Positions 23,337 through 35,261 are shown, numbered from the stretch's first letter. The stretch is 64,000 nt of DNA from Adiantum capillus-veneris (GCA_014529385.2 CM043954.1:6943806-7007805), one strand, 5' to 3'. Notes: generated by a model from the sequence alone, not told the origin. A program made the numbers and translations.

Positions 23337-24722
23337 CACCTAGTCTGCGATTCGTGCACACATACCTACAACCCAGGCAATTTATCAGCTCGCAATAGGT
23401 TACTACTAGGGTGACATCTCTTCTGGTTAGCTTAGAGTCTTATTGCAATTGTCTTAAAATTGACTTATATATATTGGCAATGAGAACACTCTAACTAAGA
23501 ATGCTTCTTAGATTTTTCTTCATTTTTTAAATTTTATTTTTGTGGCTTTCTACACACACTTGTCAATTACGCGCACGCACATGCACACATTTTATTTGAA
23601 TGTCTTAATAATACGCAAACTGACATTCCCTGCTTGATGCATCTTTATCCTTCTATTCAAGCTAAGTAGACCTTTACTTTGCCAATTTTGAATGACAAGG
23701 GTATACCTCGTGTCATCCGCGTTATCTGACTATCAAGGCATTATTTAGCCTGCTTTAAGTAATTTCTACAAGCTGTAGACTCGCATCATATCCACTACAA
23801 GTTTAATCAACAAGTTTAATTATGTGGTTTTGCGAGGCATTTTTTTTTTAATGCACAAGAAACCTCCATTCTCTTACATCATTTAATGTCTAACTAGAGA
23901 TGCATGTCGTAAATGAAGGCTTCTAGGACAGAGCAGCTACGACAGTATTAATTTTGTGTTGATTATAATTCTCCCTCACTTTCTAATCGATCCAAGGCTA
24001 CTCATAGTAGATGTCCGTAAGTAATCAATGTCATTTTGTCTCTTACATTGGGCTATACGAGAAAATCGAATCTCGCTCCTATCTTTTATGTTTGTTTGTG
24101 ACTCTAGATTGATCTATGCTATTAAGTTCGAACTACAGAGTTTTTTCTCCCCAAGTTGTCTCTTACATTCAACAAGATTATGGATCACTTTTTATTTTGT
24201 CTTCAGAATTTCATTTCTTTTAACATTGCCTTTATCAAGTCTAGAAGACTGTACGTTCTCATTGTGCAATCACCCATTCAAATCGACTCACATTCTAGAT
24301 AGGCAAAATATTCTTTTATCTCTTGGCCAAATTATTAACACAAAATTAACATTTGTTAACTATACTTTGGTGTAAGTTTGATAGTTGCAGCTTTCTCTTA
24401 ATTGTGCCTCTCTCCACACACACACACACACACACACTGGTGTATAACTTTTCAAATCCAGTATACCATCCAGGTACAAACACCCAATACCTCCTTGCTT
24501 TTCTTTTAAGCTATGAACCTAGCCATTTCTCATATGGCCTGAGTTTTGCACTAATTGGAGTTTTTATCGAGAAAATTTAATATTCAGCTTTGTAGATACT
24601 CACATGAGCTGAGATACTTTGCAAACAGTTTGTGAGTGATTTGGTATACTCCAAAGTGGTGTCAAAAAGCTAGCAGCCATTTTTTCTTTTATGTCTTGCC
24701 TTGTCCATTGGTCACATGCACA
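22619..24722. other. Intergenic, microsatellites only
   Basis: No supported gene. It contains a (TA)n-like tract at 22909-22952 and a 78-base (CT)n array at 23257-23334. A short (CA)n lies at about 24416-24438. Confidence 0.6.
23257..23334 (+). repeat. (CT)n array, 78 bases
   Basis: The longest perfect microsatellite in the window that is not inside a TE. Confidence 0.92.
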
Positions 24723-24892
24723 CAGATTCGCCGACTTAGGCAGTGTGTCAATGCTCATCTAGTGCAGATTCGCCGATTTAGGCAGCACAACAACAAACTA
24801 CAGATTCACACTTTTTGAACTTATGTCAAATGCAGATTCGCCGATTTAGGCAGCACGTCATATTAGTGTAGATTCGCCGATTTAGGCAACAC
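24723..24892 (+). repeat. Four dispersed copies of a 24-bp motif
   Basis: Copies of AGATTCGCCGATTTAGGCAG start at 24723, 24765, 24833 and 24869, separated by unrelated spacers of roughly 12-45 bases. A partial copy (ACAGATTCAC) lies near 24800. Three copies share ...GGCARCAC at the end. Each contains GATTCG, the LUX-type (GATWCG) word. No known element matches; this is not a CRISPR. Confidence 0.85.
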
Positions 24893-25739
24893 CAATCACA
24901 GAATCATGCTGCAGTGGCTAGCCACCATTGCAACTGGTATGATTTTGTTACCCGGGTACATAATAAAAGTGATTTGGATTTGGACTTATACTGTGGAATT
25001 GGAATTGGATTGGGATTTGTTATCTGGTGATTATTACGACAGTGTTCATGTGATGAGACTTGACATTATACCAATGATATCCTGATTCATCAGGGTATCA
25101 CATATACTGCTTATTCTAGTGGTATGGGGCACTAGAATAGGTAGTATGTGGATGACGGCAGGCATAAGCTACTGTTGTTTAGTTTCATAAATTTTTCTTT
25201 TATTATGTGATGTTTTTGACACAACATACTACTCATTGTTTTTGACAGGTATTGTTTACAGATTTTTATCTTCGCAACTGAGGACAATTGCTTTCCAACG
25301 GAGAGGTATGTTATAGAAATGATATTTTATGATTTATTGCAGTTGACAGGTGGAAAAGACTAGACCGAGCTAGGCCTATGCGAATGAAAATATATATTGT
25401 ACATTTTATTATTTAAGTGCTCTTTATGAGCTTTGGCCATTTATGACCGGCCGGCCAGTTTGTACTCACTTTGACCATTCAAGAATCTATAAATTAAATA
25501 CGTGCAAGAGGGAAATGGTCACTCTTGCACGGGGGGAGATTGCACCCAATGTCTGTGTACTTCTTCTCCCCTCTCCCCTCTTCTCTCTCGCCGTGCTGGC
25601 GTAGCACTCCGCTCTAGGAGGTGCGCCTGCACGTGCTCTCTCGTTCTATCACGCTCTCTTTCTCTCTCTGCTCGTGTACAACATGGATTAGGAGTCGTGT
25701 GATTCGAGGTATGCAGATTTAGTCGTTTATGTCTCGCTA
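24893..25739. other. Intergenic with inverted repeats
   Basis: No gene seen. It contains inverted repeats at 25078-25097, 25099-25150 and 25501-25531 (each described in the findings). A CT-rich tract occupies about 25560-25680. Confidence 0.6.
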
Positions 25740-27796
25740 TGTGCTATTTTCAAGTATTTTTGCAGGGCAGCCAGGCTTTCGACTGTAGCACTCCCTTAAT
25801 ACTAATGGATAGCGGTAAACTAGAAGAGGGAAAAGACTGCCCAAAGAGAGCATTATTTCTTTCTCTCCATATGTGATTAAGAAAAGACCCTCTAATGCAA
25901 TTCCAAAGGGGTACATCACTGAAACTGCATTCCCCTAGTAGGATTGATCTCCATTTGAGCTTGGCCACATACCAACACAAAATACCCTTTGAAGTTGCAC
26001 TATAAAATGTTTGTTGAAGTGATAGTGTACAAAGAGGTGAGCCAATGTTTCTTCAGAGTCCTTGCATCTTGGACACACACCATCTGAAGTTCCCAATTTC
26101 TTTGCTTTTGCTCCAGTCCATATACCTTGATGGAGGATAAGCCACATCAGGGAATTGTGCTTGATGTTGAGAGGATAATCCCAAATGCATTTGAATCTAC
26201 AGCTCCATTGATGTGCAGACCAGGAGAGGGCCCATCTAAGGCTGAGCTTTTTCACCAAGTTCATATCGATATTCTGATGTGAAACAGTATGTTGATAAAT
26301 GTGTGAACAGACTTGGGCTAAGGAGATAGAGTGTCCCTTAAAACACTCATGCATTCTTGATTGGAAGATAGCACACCTTGAGAGAACCAGCTCAGTACAT
26401 CCTTGGATAATGTGAAAATTGTCCAGCAACTCCTCAACAGTGAGAAAACTACATCTTTATAAACATATTTCCAACATCTGATGCCTGCTTTGAAGCACTC
26501 ATGAGCTCTTCTAGTGAGCACAAGATCTTCATTCATTCGCTCTAGGATTACAAAATCAAATGGATTCCTGCAAAAGAAACTAATTTGAATAAATCCAGAG
26601 AGCAGGAGGGTTCCATTTTCTCTTTTGGAGATTCCAAGCCTTTCAAAACCTATAAGAAAGGACAGAGCCTCTTGGGACAAAATCAACATTAGATGTTAGA
26701 AGTTCTTCTAAGGAAATACATATCCAAGCTCTATCGCCTTGTACATGGAAAGAATGGATCTTCCTTTTGAGTAGCATAGCCCAAAAATCAATGGATGTTG
26801 CAGCTCTCATTATCCATTTGCTCGATAATTTATTAGATACCTGTTGAATATTGAGAATGCCCAGACCTCCCTATCCTTAGGACTGCAACACACCTGCCAA
26901 TAAAATTTAGGGATTCTGTTAGTTTCGTTGATCCACCCCAAAGAAATCTCCTTGAGAGTGAGAAAACTTAGTTAAGTTGGTATTGAGCAGGAGACCAGCA
27001 TGACAAGAAAAAAACTAACGAGGACAACAAAAAATGATTCATCACAAACACTCTAGCTATAATATTAGGCTGATGATTTTTCCAACATTACAATTTTTTC
27101 CTGAATTTCTCCAATACCCAGTCTCCAATTTGATAGGTCATCCCTTGAGCCTTTCTTATGAGTTAGTTTGACTACACCAACATTACTGAAAGGGGAGAGA
27201 GATTCTATGGCCATGGCTTCTTGCCAGACACTCATCAGATAGGGAGTCATGAAGTCTTGATATAAACAAAAAAAATCATTTGGCACACCATCTATGCTAG
27301 GAGATTTGCCAAGTTTTAATTTTCCAATAGATTCTTTGATTTCCCCTTTTGCGAGGGGGAGGTCTAATAGTTTGGCCGTATGACTTGGCATTGTTTTCTT
27401 CCTCACTTGAGCAATTTTTTCTCTTGCATCAATGATGCTTTAATTTCTATGGGGGGGGGGGGAAAGAGAAGATATTGGAAAAATAAGACCTGATAATCTC
27501 CAAATTTTCTTTTTGAGAAGTAGCATGATTATCATACTTATCAATCAAGAGAGGGATAAAATCCCTGCATTTTTTTCTTCTTTAATAATGAAAACATTTT
27601 AGTATTAGGTTTATCTATTTTACCATCCCAAAAATCCCTGGTCCAGGCAAGGGCACCCAGAGCTTCTAGAAGCTCCTCCTTTCTAAGTTGTTGCTTCAAA
27701 GACAAAAGCTCAAGGGATGCTAGGTCATTATGAGAATTAGATTCAAGCAGAGCAATCTTCTTACTTATCATCATTCTCCCACTCAAAAGCCTTTCT
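25740..27796 (-). pseudogene. L1-type LINE ORF2 pseudogene, 5'- and core-truncated
   Basis: On the minus strand the order is: linker before RT (27825-27541, TRDFWDGKIDKPNTKMFSLL), RT N-terminus (27406-27065, GKSPSIDGVPNDFF ... HKKGSRDDLSNWR), and RT thumb region (about 26950-26690, FLWGG ... GGLGILNIQQV ... KW). Next come the zf-RVT zinc domain (26429-25935, LILHQGIWTGAKAKKLG ... CPRCKDSEETLAHLF) and the terminal HIWRERNNALFG (about 25860). The RT palm with its catalytic Asp pair is missing between 27065 and 26950, and several frameshifts occur. The upstream end is cut by the G2 LTR at 27796. A G13-type homopolymer lies near 27450. Confidence 0.85.
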
Positions 27797-29199
27797 TGTA
27801 GGGGATGAGAGAGAAACTCACACACACTCTAGCAAGCTCCCTTACACAAAGGGAATAGAGGACACATGTCAGCTCCCTAGGTCAGTTGCCCCCAAGATGC
27901 ATTCAATTCATATTGGATGGCCATAGAGGTGGACCAATGAGAATTAGGCTAGAGTACATTTAGTTTAATTAATTTTAAAACACTTGATAAAAGAACCAAT
28001 AGAAATTAAGCTCTCTAGAAGACTATTGGACAGTCTCCCAAGGGGTCCAATGAGTATTCAGCAGCCCAATGGCTTGCCTGATTCCTATTGGCCAGAAGAC
28101 TAAGGGGTCCAATGAGAGATTAATTGCATTATTTAATTACCTAAAGCTCTCACAAAAGGGAAAAGGGGGACACATGTCACAAGGCTATCACTTATGCTTC
28201 TTAATTATCATTGGCTAAGCTTTGGAGGGTCCAATGGGATGCCAGCATAAGTAAAATGCAAGAGGGGCCGATCACGAGAGACAGGGGGCTGATTTTGGCA
28301 AGGCATTATCACACACACACTCACAAAATCTCATGTGTGAAGCACAGAAGACTCCCTCTCCTTCTCGAGCTTTAATGGAAAGCTCATCATCTACTCCAAG
28401 CTTGTGAGAAGGGAGGCCTACACCAACAACTCTTGGCTTTGTGATGCAAATCCAACCAAGAGCCAAGCTTCAATGCATGCTCCTCTCCTCTACCATGGTA
28501 ATCACTAAGCTAGGTTATGCTAATATGAGTGATTATGTGAGGAGAGATGCATCTTTCTGGTAAGACTACTCCTTCTTCCTCTCAATCTACTCTCATACCC
28601 CGCTAACTCTCACCATCTTTGAAGGTGTGTGAGGTCTTGGATCTAAGATCGTGAGAGAATTGATGTTGTGTTTTATAAGTGTTTGCTTAGTGCTTGAAGC
28701 TTCCATCTTCAGTGCACTAGCTAGTTATTGAAGGAACACAAAGAATTGTATTGTAAAATGTCTCCCTTGATGGGGGGACCGGCTCTATGTAAATCCGGTC
28801 CTCAGTTGTTGTCAATAGCTTAATTTCTCTCGCTTTTGAAGTATTGTTCATGTCTATCTAACTAGGTGTTATGCTTTTTGTTGCTCTCAACCCAAGCACT
28901 CTTGCTATGCTCATTAGGAATCTATTCTAATGAAATGCTCACTATGTTTATGCTATTTTTTGCTACACACAAGTTACTAGGCCGGCTCTATGTAAATCCG
29001 GTCCTCAGTTGTTGTCAATAGCTTAATTTCTCTCGCTTTTGAAGTATTGTTCATGTCTATCTAACTAGGTGTTATGCTTTTTGTTGCTCTCAACCCAAGC
29101 ACTCTTGCTATGCTCATTAGGAATCTATTCTAATGAAATGCTCACTATGTTTATGCTATTTTTTGCTACACACAAGTTACTAGGCCATTAAATGTTACA
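27797..29199 (+). repeat. G2 5' LTR, truncated at its start
   Basis: The alignment with the 3' LTR begins at GGGGATGAGAGAGAAAC (27798; 31866 in the 3' copy), so about 310 bases of the LTR start are missing at the LINE junction. It ends ...AATGTTACA just before the primer site at 29200-29212 (TTGGTATCAGAGG). Confidence 0.85.
28779..29184. repeat. 203-bp tandem duplication within the G2 5' LTR
   Basis: CCGGCTCTATG... at 28779-28981 is repeated at 28982-29184 with no difference seen. Neither the G2 3' LTR nor the G3 LTR tail shows the duplication, so it arose after insertion or in assembly. Confidence 0.9.
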
Positions 29200-29212
29200 T
29201 TGGTATCAGAGG

Positions 29213-29615
29213 AAAAGGTTTCTCTTTTCTTGCTGAAGAAGGGAGGCCCTCAAGCTAACTACAAATGGTTGGTATTATTAATTGCAATTGAGTAAGTAGA
29301 ATATGGATTTCTCAGCCTTGCAGTGCGCCTGCTTCGTGCAGATAACGAGGCATCACCGTCAAGAGCTATGGTCTTAATAGTGGAGTCCTACGGGGCTTGC
29401 CTACGGCTTAACCACTATTGAGCTATTAGAAGCTTGATAGGAGCCAGTACTATTTTTGGTGTTGAAAGACCCTCTCTTCTATTCCTTGCAATTAGTGATA
29501 TTCGAGCCACGGGTACATGAGCTTGGGTGCTTTTCTAAAGGGGTAAAGAGGAGTAGCAACCAAGGCTTGAAGTGCCAAAGTACACCTAAGAAAGTTTCAC
29601 CTAAAAGTTGTTAGA
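29213..29615 (+). other. G2 untranslated leader
   Basis: Non-coding; similar to the G3 leader (58836-59178). Confidence 0.6.
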
Positions 29616-31555
29616 ATGGCTGACAATAGTAAAGAGAGTGAAATTAATGTTGATAGCTTTGATTTTGCTAATGAGCAGGGTACTAATGATGCCCCTATGC
29701 TTGTTAAATACTTTGTTTCTAGGCTTCAACAAGCCATGGGCAATCCATCCCTCCAAAGTGAAGTGCAACGGTAGATTCGTGCTCATGGGATTCTCCAAGC
29801 TCTCCACCATGACGAGAGAGTACCTAGGAAGCCTCCTTGTGAGACTTCCAAAAGAGGCCTCTCTCCGATTTGGGAAGAAGAAGAGGATCCATACGAAGGG
29901 CTCAAAACTTTGCTTCTTGATGACGTATCTCCTTCCCAAAGGAGAACTCAAGAGCCCCCATCAAAGGAACGAGAAAGAAGATAGTCTCCTGCCACCTCGT
30001 CGGAGATGGCTCCACGACGAAGGCGGGCAAAACGCTCTCCATCACCTCCTAAATGGAGAAGACCATTGCACACTTGTCCACACCATAATTCAAAGAGGAA
30101 TGAGAAAAAGCAAGAGAAGAAAAAGGCGAGAAAGAGGTCACCCTCTTCTCCATGTTCTTCATCCTCTTCCTCTTATGAAGAAAGTGATGGTGTGGACAAA
30201 GAGAACCAAGGGAAGAAGAAGGCAACACCCTCTTCTCCATCCTCCTCAAATTCTTCCTCCTCTGAAGAAAGTGATGGTGCAACTTTTGAACCACCAAAAA
30301 GAAGAGGCCATAGGAAATCCTATGCCGCGTGGAAGAGGTCGTCCAAGCTCAAGAAGTTCAAAGAGGGAGGACAGAGCATCTCTTTCCTTACCTATGATGG
30401 CACCTTTGGTGCTATGGACAAAGTCTTGGCTTTCATCCAATAATTCGATGCGGTGTTTGGAGATGAGGGCTTCATGGAGTCCTCTAAGCTACGCCATGTA
30501 GCTACGCATTTTCAAAAGTCCGCTAGGCAATGGTGGTCTAGCCTATGGGCAAACGTTGAAGCTCCACAAACATGGAAAGCTTTAAGAGCTTCCATCATGA
30601 AGCAGTTTTTGGCGACCGATGCCAAAGACAAAGTACTCACTGAATGGCAAAGCTTGAAGCTATGTCCCTACGAATCTATTCACAAATATGTAGACAAGTT
30701 TTGGGACTTACATCTCAAAGCCACTATCTTCAAAAAGATGGATTTTGGAGAGCAAAAACAACAATTTTGTGCGGGGTTAATTGAAGATATGGCAGAGTAT
30801 GCCAACTCCCAAAGGCCACGCACTATATCTGCGGTCATACACCATATCATGGTGGCTTCACGAATCAATTTCCAACCAGAGGCTAAGAGAAATCTTAAGC
30901 CCACGGAGAACAAGGACCGTAAAAATGAACCTAAGGGGAAGGAAAATGTTCAAAAGTCTCCTAAAGGCAACACCAACAACAAAAAAGCTAAGGAGAAGGG
31001 AGTTTATAAAGGCAAAAATAAACTCTCCCCTGAAGAGCTTGAGCGTTATCGTAAAGATAACCATTGTTTCAAGTGCGGGGAGCAAAGGCATGCTTATAGT
31101 GCTTGCCCCCACAAGAATACACGAAATGAGCCTCCTAGAGCTACCTTGGTCGGAATCCAAGAAGAGGATGCTCACCACAAAGGATCTCCTCTATGCCATG
31201 CTTGGGGGAAGGTAAGAGAACGTGATGCTTTTATTCTCTTTGACCCTGGTTCTACTCACAATTTCATTTCCACAGAGTTGGCCACCAAGCTAGGCATCTA
31301 AGCCTATGAGATGGGAGATGTCCTACCCGCCGATGGTGCTTTCAAGGGGCAAGAAGCTTCAGTTACTCCCTTAATTGGGAAATTGAGGCTCCATGTCCAA
31401 AGCTATGTGGACAAAGGGGACTTCTTTATCTCTCCTCTCAAGCATGAGAATGTAATCCTAGGGGCACCATGGTTTGATCGCATGGCTGCCAATGTTAAAT
31501 TCCTTGAAAGGAAAATCTACTTTAGGTTCAGGAAAAAAGATATGTACATAGATGC
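29616..31555 (+). pseudogene. G2 gag-protease pseudogene
   Basis: One frame from ATG 29616 (MADNSKES...) to 31555, interrupted only by stops: TAG 29772, a TAG near 29973, TAA near 30441 and TAA near 31299. Content: N-terminal region, a Lys/Arg/Ser-rich stretch with SSSSS blocks (about 30090-30290), the Retrotrans_gag core (LTYDGTF, SARQWWSSLW), zinc knuckle CFKCGEQRHAYSAC (about 31066), and retropepsin site FDPGSTHNFIS (about 31240) through GAPWFDRMAANV. The knuckle has Arg where Gly is usual. The frame ends abruptly where the 3' LTR starts. Single-base changes explain all stops, so decay is milder than in G1. Confidence 0.88.
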
Positions 31556-33017
31556 TGTCATAATAACTAATATCTAATTCTCCTAAATGATTTTCTCATG
31601 TTAAACTGATCATTTAATATGGGGAAGTGCCACGGGAGAAAAAGCTAGAATATTGGTTAAGCTGGCAGACCGGCCACAATAGGGATCCAAAGGGGGGGCC
31701 ATCTGCAAAAGAGCAATGTGCAACAATAGCCCATTAAGACTTCCAAAATGCTAAGGTTCCAAAATTCAAAGGTTGTGTCCCATGGTCAAACTTAGTTAAA
31801 TTGGATGCTTAGTGAGTGTGCCAAAAAGTCTTCAAGGCTCCTACATAGGATGGGGCGAGCCGTGTAAGTAGGGGATGAGAGAGAAACAAACACACACACT
31901 CACATGCTCCCTTTACACAAAGGGAATAAGGGACACATGTCAGCTCCCTAGGCCAATTGCACACAAGGTGCACTTAAATCCTATTGGATGGCCATAGAGG
32001 TGGACCAATGAGAATTAGGTTGGAGTAAATCTAGTTTAATTCATTTAAAAAACATTTGATAAAAGAACCAATAAGAATTAAGCTCTCTAGAAGACTATTG
32101 GCCCAAGGGGTCCAATGAGCATTCAGCAGCCCAATGGCTTGCCTGCTTCCTATTGGCCACAAGACAAAAGGGTCCAATGAGAGTTTAGTTGCATTACTTA
32201 ATTACCTAAAGCTCTCACAAAAGGGGAAAGGGGGACACATGTCACAAGACTATCACTTATGCTTCTTAAATCCTATTGGCTAAGCTTGGAGGGGTCTAAT
32301 GGAAAGCCAGCAAGAGGAATTAGCAAGAGGGGTCGACCAAGAGAGAGAGGGGACTGATTTTTCAAAGGGATTATTGCACACACACTCACACAAGCTCATG
32401 TGTGAATCAAGAAGACTCTCTCTCTCTCCTTCTCAAGCTTTAATGAAAAGCTCATCATCTACTCCAAGCTTGTGAGAAGGGAGGCCTACACCAACAACTC
32501 TTGGCTTTGTGATGCAAATACAACCAAGAGCCAAGCTTCAATGCATGCTCATCTCCTCTACCATGCTAATCACTAAGCTAGGCTATGCTAATATGAGGGA
32601 TTATGTGAGGAGAGATGCATCTTTCTGGTAAGACTACTCCTTCTTCCTCTCAATCTACTCGCATACCCTGCTAGCTCTCACCATCTTTGAAGGTGTGTGA
32701 GGTCTTGGATCTAAGACCGTGAGAGAATTGATTTTGTGTTTTATAAGTGTTTGCTTAGTGCTTGAAGATTCCATCTTCACTGCACTAGGTAGTTATTGAA
32801 GGAACACAAAGAATTGTATTGTAAAATGTCGCCCTTGATGGGGGAAACCTATAATACAAAGCCTTTTGGAGGGGGGCTGGCTCTATGTAAATCCGGTCCT
32901 CAATTGTTGTCAATAGCTTAATTTCTCTCGCTTTTGAAGTATTGTTCATGTCTATCTAACTAGGTGTTATGATTTTTGTTGCTCTCTCAACCCAAGCACT
33001 CTTGTTATGCTCATTAG
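31556..33017 (+). repeat. G2 3' LTR, interrupted at its end
   Basis: Starts TGTCATAATAACTA and matches the 5' LTR from 31866 onward. It stops at ...GCTCATTAG (33017), where the P element LTR begins. About 85 bases of the LTR end are missing here; an LTR tail beginning near the missing point occurs at 58754. Confidence 0.85.
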
Positions 33018-33294
33018 TGTTAACCACTGGCGTCCACTTCTAGTAGTCATTGGCCGGGCTTGTTGGTCCGATAGAGAAAGGGTAAGAGTGATCGCTGATG
33101 AGAGGCGCACTCTAACAGGAACATTCAAGAGTTAGTTGGCTAAGTATGGGCGCCCGACTGTGAATGGGGCGAGCTCATATAAAAGTCACCTAAACCTAAA
33201 AATCATTCATTCTTTCATTTGTGCAATTGAAGAGTCCTCTTTCTCCATCTCCATCTTCTTCTTCTTCATCTCCTTGTGTGTGGGTGTATGCGTG

Positions 33295-33314
33295 GGAGAG
33301 AGAGAGAGAGAGAT

Positions 33315-33380
<66 letters not shown>
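33295..33380 (+). repeat. (GA)n array in the P LTR
   Basis: About 86 bases, almost pure GA with one GATAGAGAAA interruption. It occupies the LTR position where O has CT/CA repeats. Confidence 0.9.
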
Positions 33381-33383
<3 letters not shown>

Positions 33384-33640
33384 TCAAGCATTGCAACAAC
33401 GGCACGGCGGCGGTGAAGGGTTGAGCGTGGTGCAACGGCGGCTCCTTCTTCTTCGCGACGAGGAATCCTCCACGAAGGCGAGCGTAGGGCGGTGAGTGAC
33501 ACACCCTTTCTCTCTTGAGCTTGCTAGATTAGTCTTGTTGTGTGCTTGGAGCCATTTGTGGCTCACACACAGTGTATCGGCAAGTCCCTTGCATTGACAC
33601 GTGCGACAGACGCGTATTTTTTTGGCGCCATTGCCGGGGA

Positions 33641-34397
33641 AATGCCTTGCATTACGCTTGAGTAGCACTCTATGCTACTTTGTGGTGCATTTTGAAATGT
33701 AGGAAAGGCAGAGAAGGAAGGTGTGTGTGTTTTGCTGTTGTGTATTGTTTTGTTAATAGGGTATTGAAAGGTACTGTGTTTTTTCTATTCATAAGGTATT
33801 TTCTCTGTGATAAGGTGTTAGGATTAAGGTAGTAGATCCATAATGTTAGTTATGTGTAAAGTATAGTAAGTAGTTCTGTTAGCTAATGAGTTGTTGTAGT
33901 GGTGTGTTAGTGTGTAAGAGTAGCTCTATTAGTTGTAAGTAGGTAGGTTAGAGGTGCATGTGCTCGCGCGCACAGCGCGGCTGCGGCGACCTTATCCCAA
34001 AAAAAAAGAATTTTTTTTAAAAAAATTATAAAGGTAGGACCGGGATCGGAATATCCCCCAGACCCAAGCCCAAGCCCACGTTCAGGCTCAAGCCTCAATC
34101 CCCCTTTAAAATTACGTATTTTAGCCTCACACGTATGTAAAAATTGACCTTTTTGAGGAACAACAAAGCTGTGTTGTAAAGCACACCACGACTCCCTGAG
34201 TGATACGCTCGTTTTGAGCTATCACACGCTCTAATCCAAAAACCGACCATTAAAAAACATCAAAAACAAGTGAAAATGGATGCCTAAAAAAGTAAGCGGT
34301 TAACCTTCGAGGTTATTCACCGACGCTTGTAGGGTGCTAAAGGCATAGGCATCTGCGCTCTGGTCGTCTGCTAGAGGCCGAGGAACTAGAGAGAATT
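33641..34397 (+). other. P untranslated leader
   Basis: No ORF. Contains A/T homopolymer runs (about 33996-34030) and GCCCAAGCCC-type repeats, matching in reverse the GGGCTTGGGC repeats of the O leader (56579-56612). Confidence 0.6.
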
Positions 34398-35171
34398 TTG
34401 ACGTATGCGAGTTCTCAATATCCACCTACCTTAGGTTGCGAGCCCTCGACGGGGACCCAAGGTAGTACAAACCAAGACCCAAACATAGCGGCTAGTGACT
34501 CTTCCTCTGACTACGACGTCATGGAGGGTTACCCAATGCCTAATCCTGATAGCTCAAGCCAAGACATGCATGCCATGGGCCCACGGTCCGGGCCGAGGGT
34601 GCTTAGTCGCTTGAAGGTAGCCTTTAGTAGAGCCACTCGCTCCGAACATGGAGGTAATGATGTAAATGAGGGGGGTGGGGAAGTAAATTCACCATTCATG
34701 ACCAACGTAGACCCCATGCTCTTAAAGAGTGTGCACGTGAATACTTCATTCACTGAACCCCCTGACTCTTTAGAGCTATTCCCCTCCAAGGTTATATTAC
34801 ATGATGGTAGAAGCCTTGCCGAAGTGCAAGAGGTTGAGCGATATATCATTGTGGCTAGAGAAAAGGAAATCGAGAGCTTACGCAAGGCGGAGCAACGAAG
34901 AGAGTTAAAAGAGAAAGCTCCTATGTCAATATCATTGCTAGGAGAGCAATTGAGTGCTCTTGAATTAGCAATCACTAAGGGTCAACCCATAGAGAGCCAC
35001 ATTGCATCCAGTTCAAAGGACACCCCTAGCACCTCAATCCTAAATGGAGCGTTCTTAAATGAGAACTGGGAGTACGAACTACAAACTGAAACTCTAACCG
35101 ACCTATACATAGGTCACACCTATCATGAGGGGTTGGTTGGATGTCCTACAATCCACAACGGGTGCTACTAG
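34398..35171 (+). pseudogene. P Gag N-terminal fragment
   Basis: An open frame of about 257 codons without an ATG at its left end, homologous to residues roughly 40-290 of O's Gag. Shared blocks include SSSDYDVMEGYP, SSQDMHAMGPR, RATRSEH, GRSLAEVQEVERY and FLNENWEYELQ. It ends in a frameshift near 35120, just before the CACTA-like junction. Confidence 0.82.
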
Positions 35172-35187
35172 TGTGGAGGATCAACAC

Positions 35188-35261
35188 TACAAGAGGTTGT
35201 GTGCACTTGTGACGCTGTTAGCGACGGAAATACATTGGATTTTTATACTCCCCGGTGTTGC
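35188..35261. mobile_element. CACTA-like terminal fragment (left of O)
   Basis: CACTACAAGAGG at 35188, followed by TAGCGACGGAAATAC at about 35219, resembles the terminal and subterminal repeats of plant CACTA (En/Spm) transposons. The same TCGCTA/TAGCGA words resume at 57867 after O. The first bases could instead be P gag codons, so the left boundary is uncertain. Confidence 0.45.

Larger units (their letters stand above)
27797..33017 (+). mobile_element. Gypsy G2, gag-protease-only derivative
   Basis: 5'-truncated LTR (27797-29199), primer site, gag-protease (29616-31555), then directly a 3' LTR (31556-33017) that is cut at its end by element P. The whole RT-RNase H-integrase block is absent. 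Gag and protease are close to G3 (59179-60940) and clearly related to G1. It would depend on another element for replication if it ever moved in this form. Confidence 0.87.
33018..35187 (+). mobile_element. Athila-like Gypsy P, 5' fragment
   Basis: LTR 33018 to about 33617 (TGTTAACC start), tRNA-Asp-type primer site 33623-33640 (TGGCGCCATTGCCGGGGA), leader, and the first part of gag. It is related to element O (same LTR start, same primer class, homologous Gag) but lies on the opposite strand. No protease, pol or 3' LTR remains. Its LTR includes a (GA)n array at about 33295-33380. Confidence 0.85.

Noticed and set aside
24723-24892. CRISPR-like array
   Set aside because: Only four repeats, irregular spacing, plant nuclear context and no cas genes; kept as an unexplained repeat.
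33136-33495. 119-aa ORF in the P LTR, and similar ORFs at 35125-35633 and 57228-57709
   Set aside because: Frames within LTR sequence and microsatellites on both strands; no homology to proteins.
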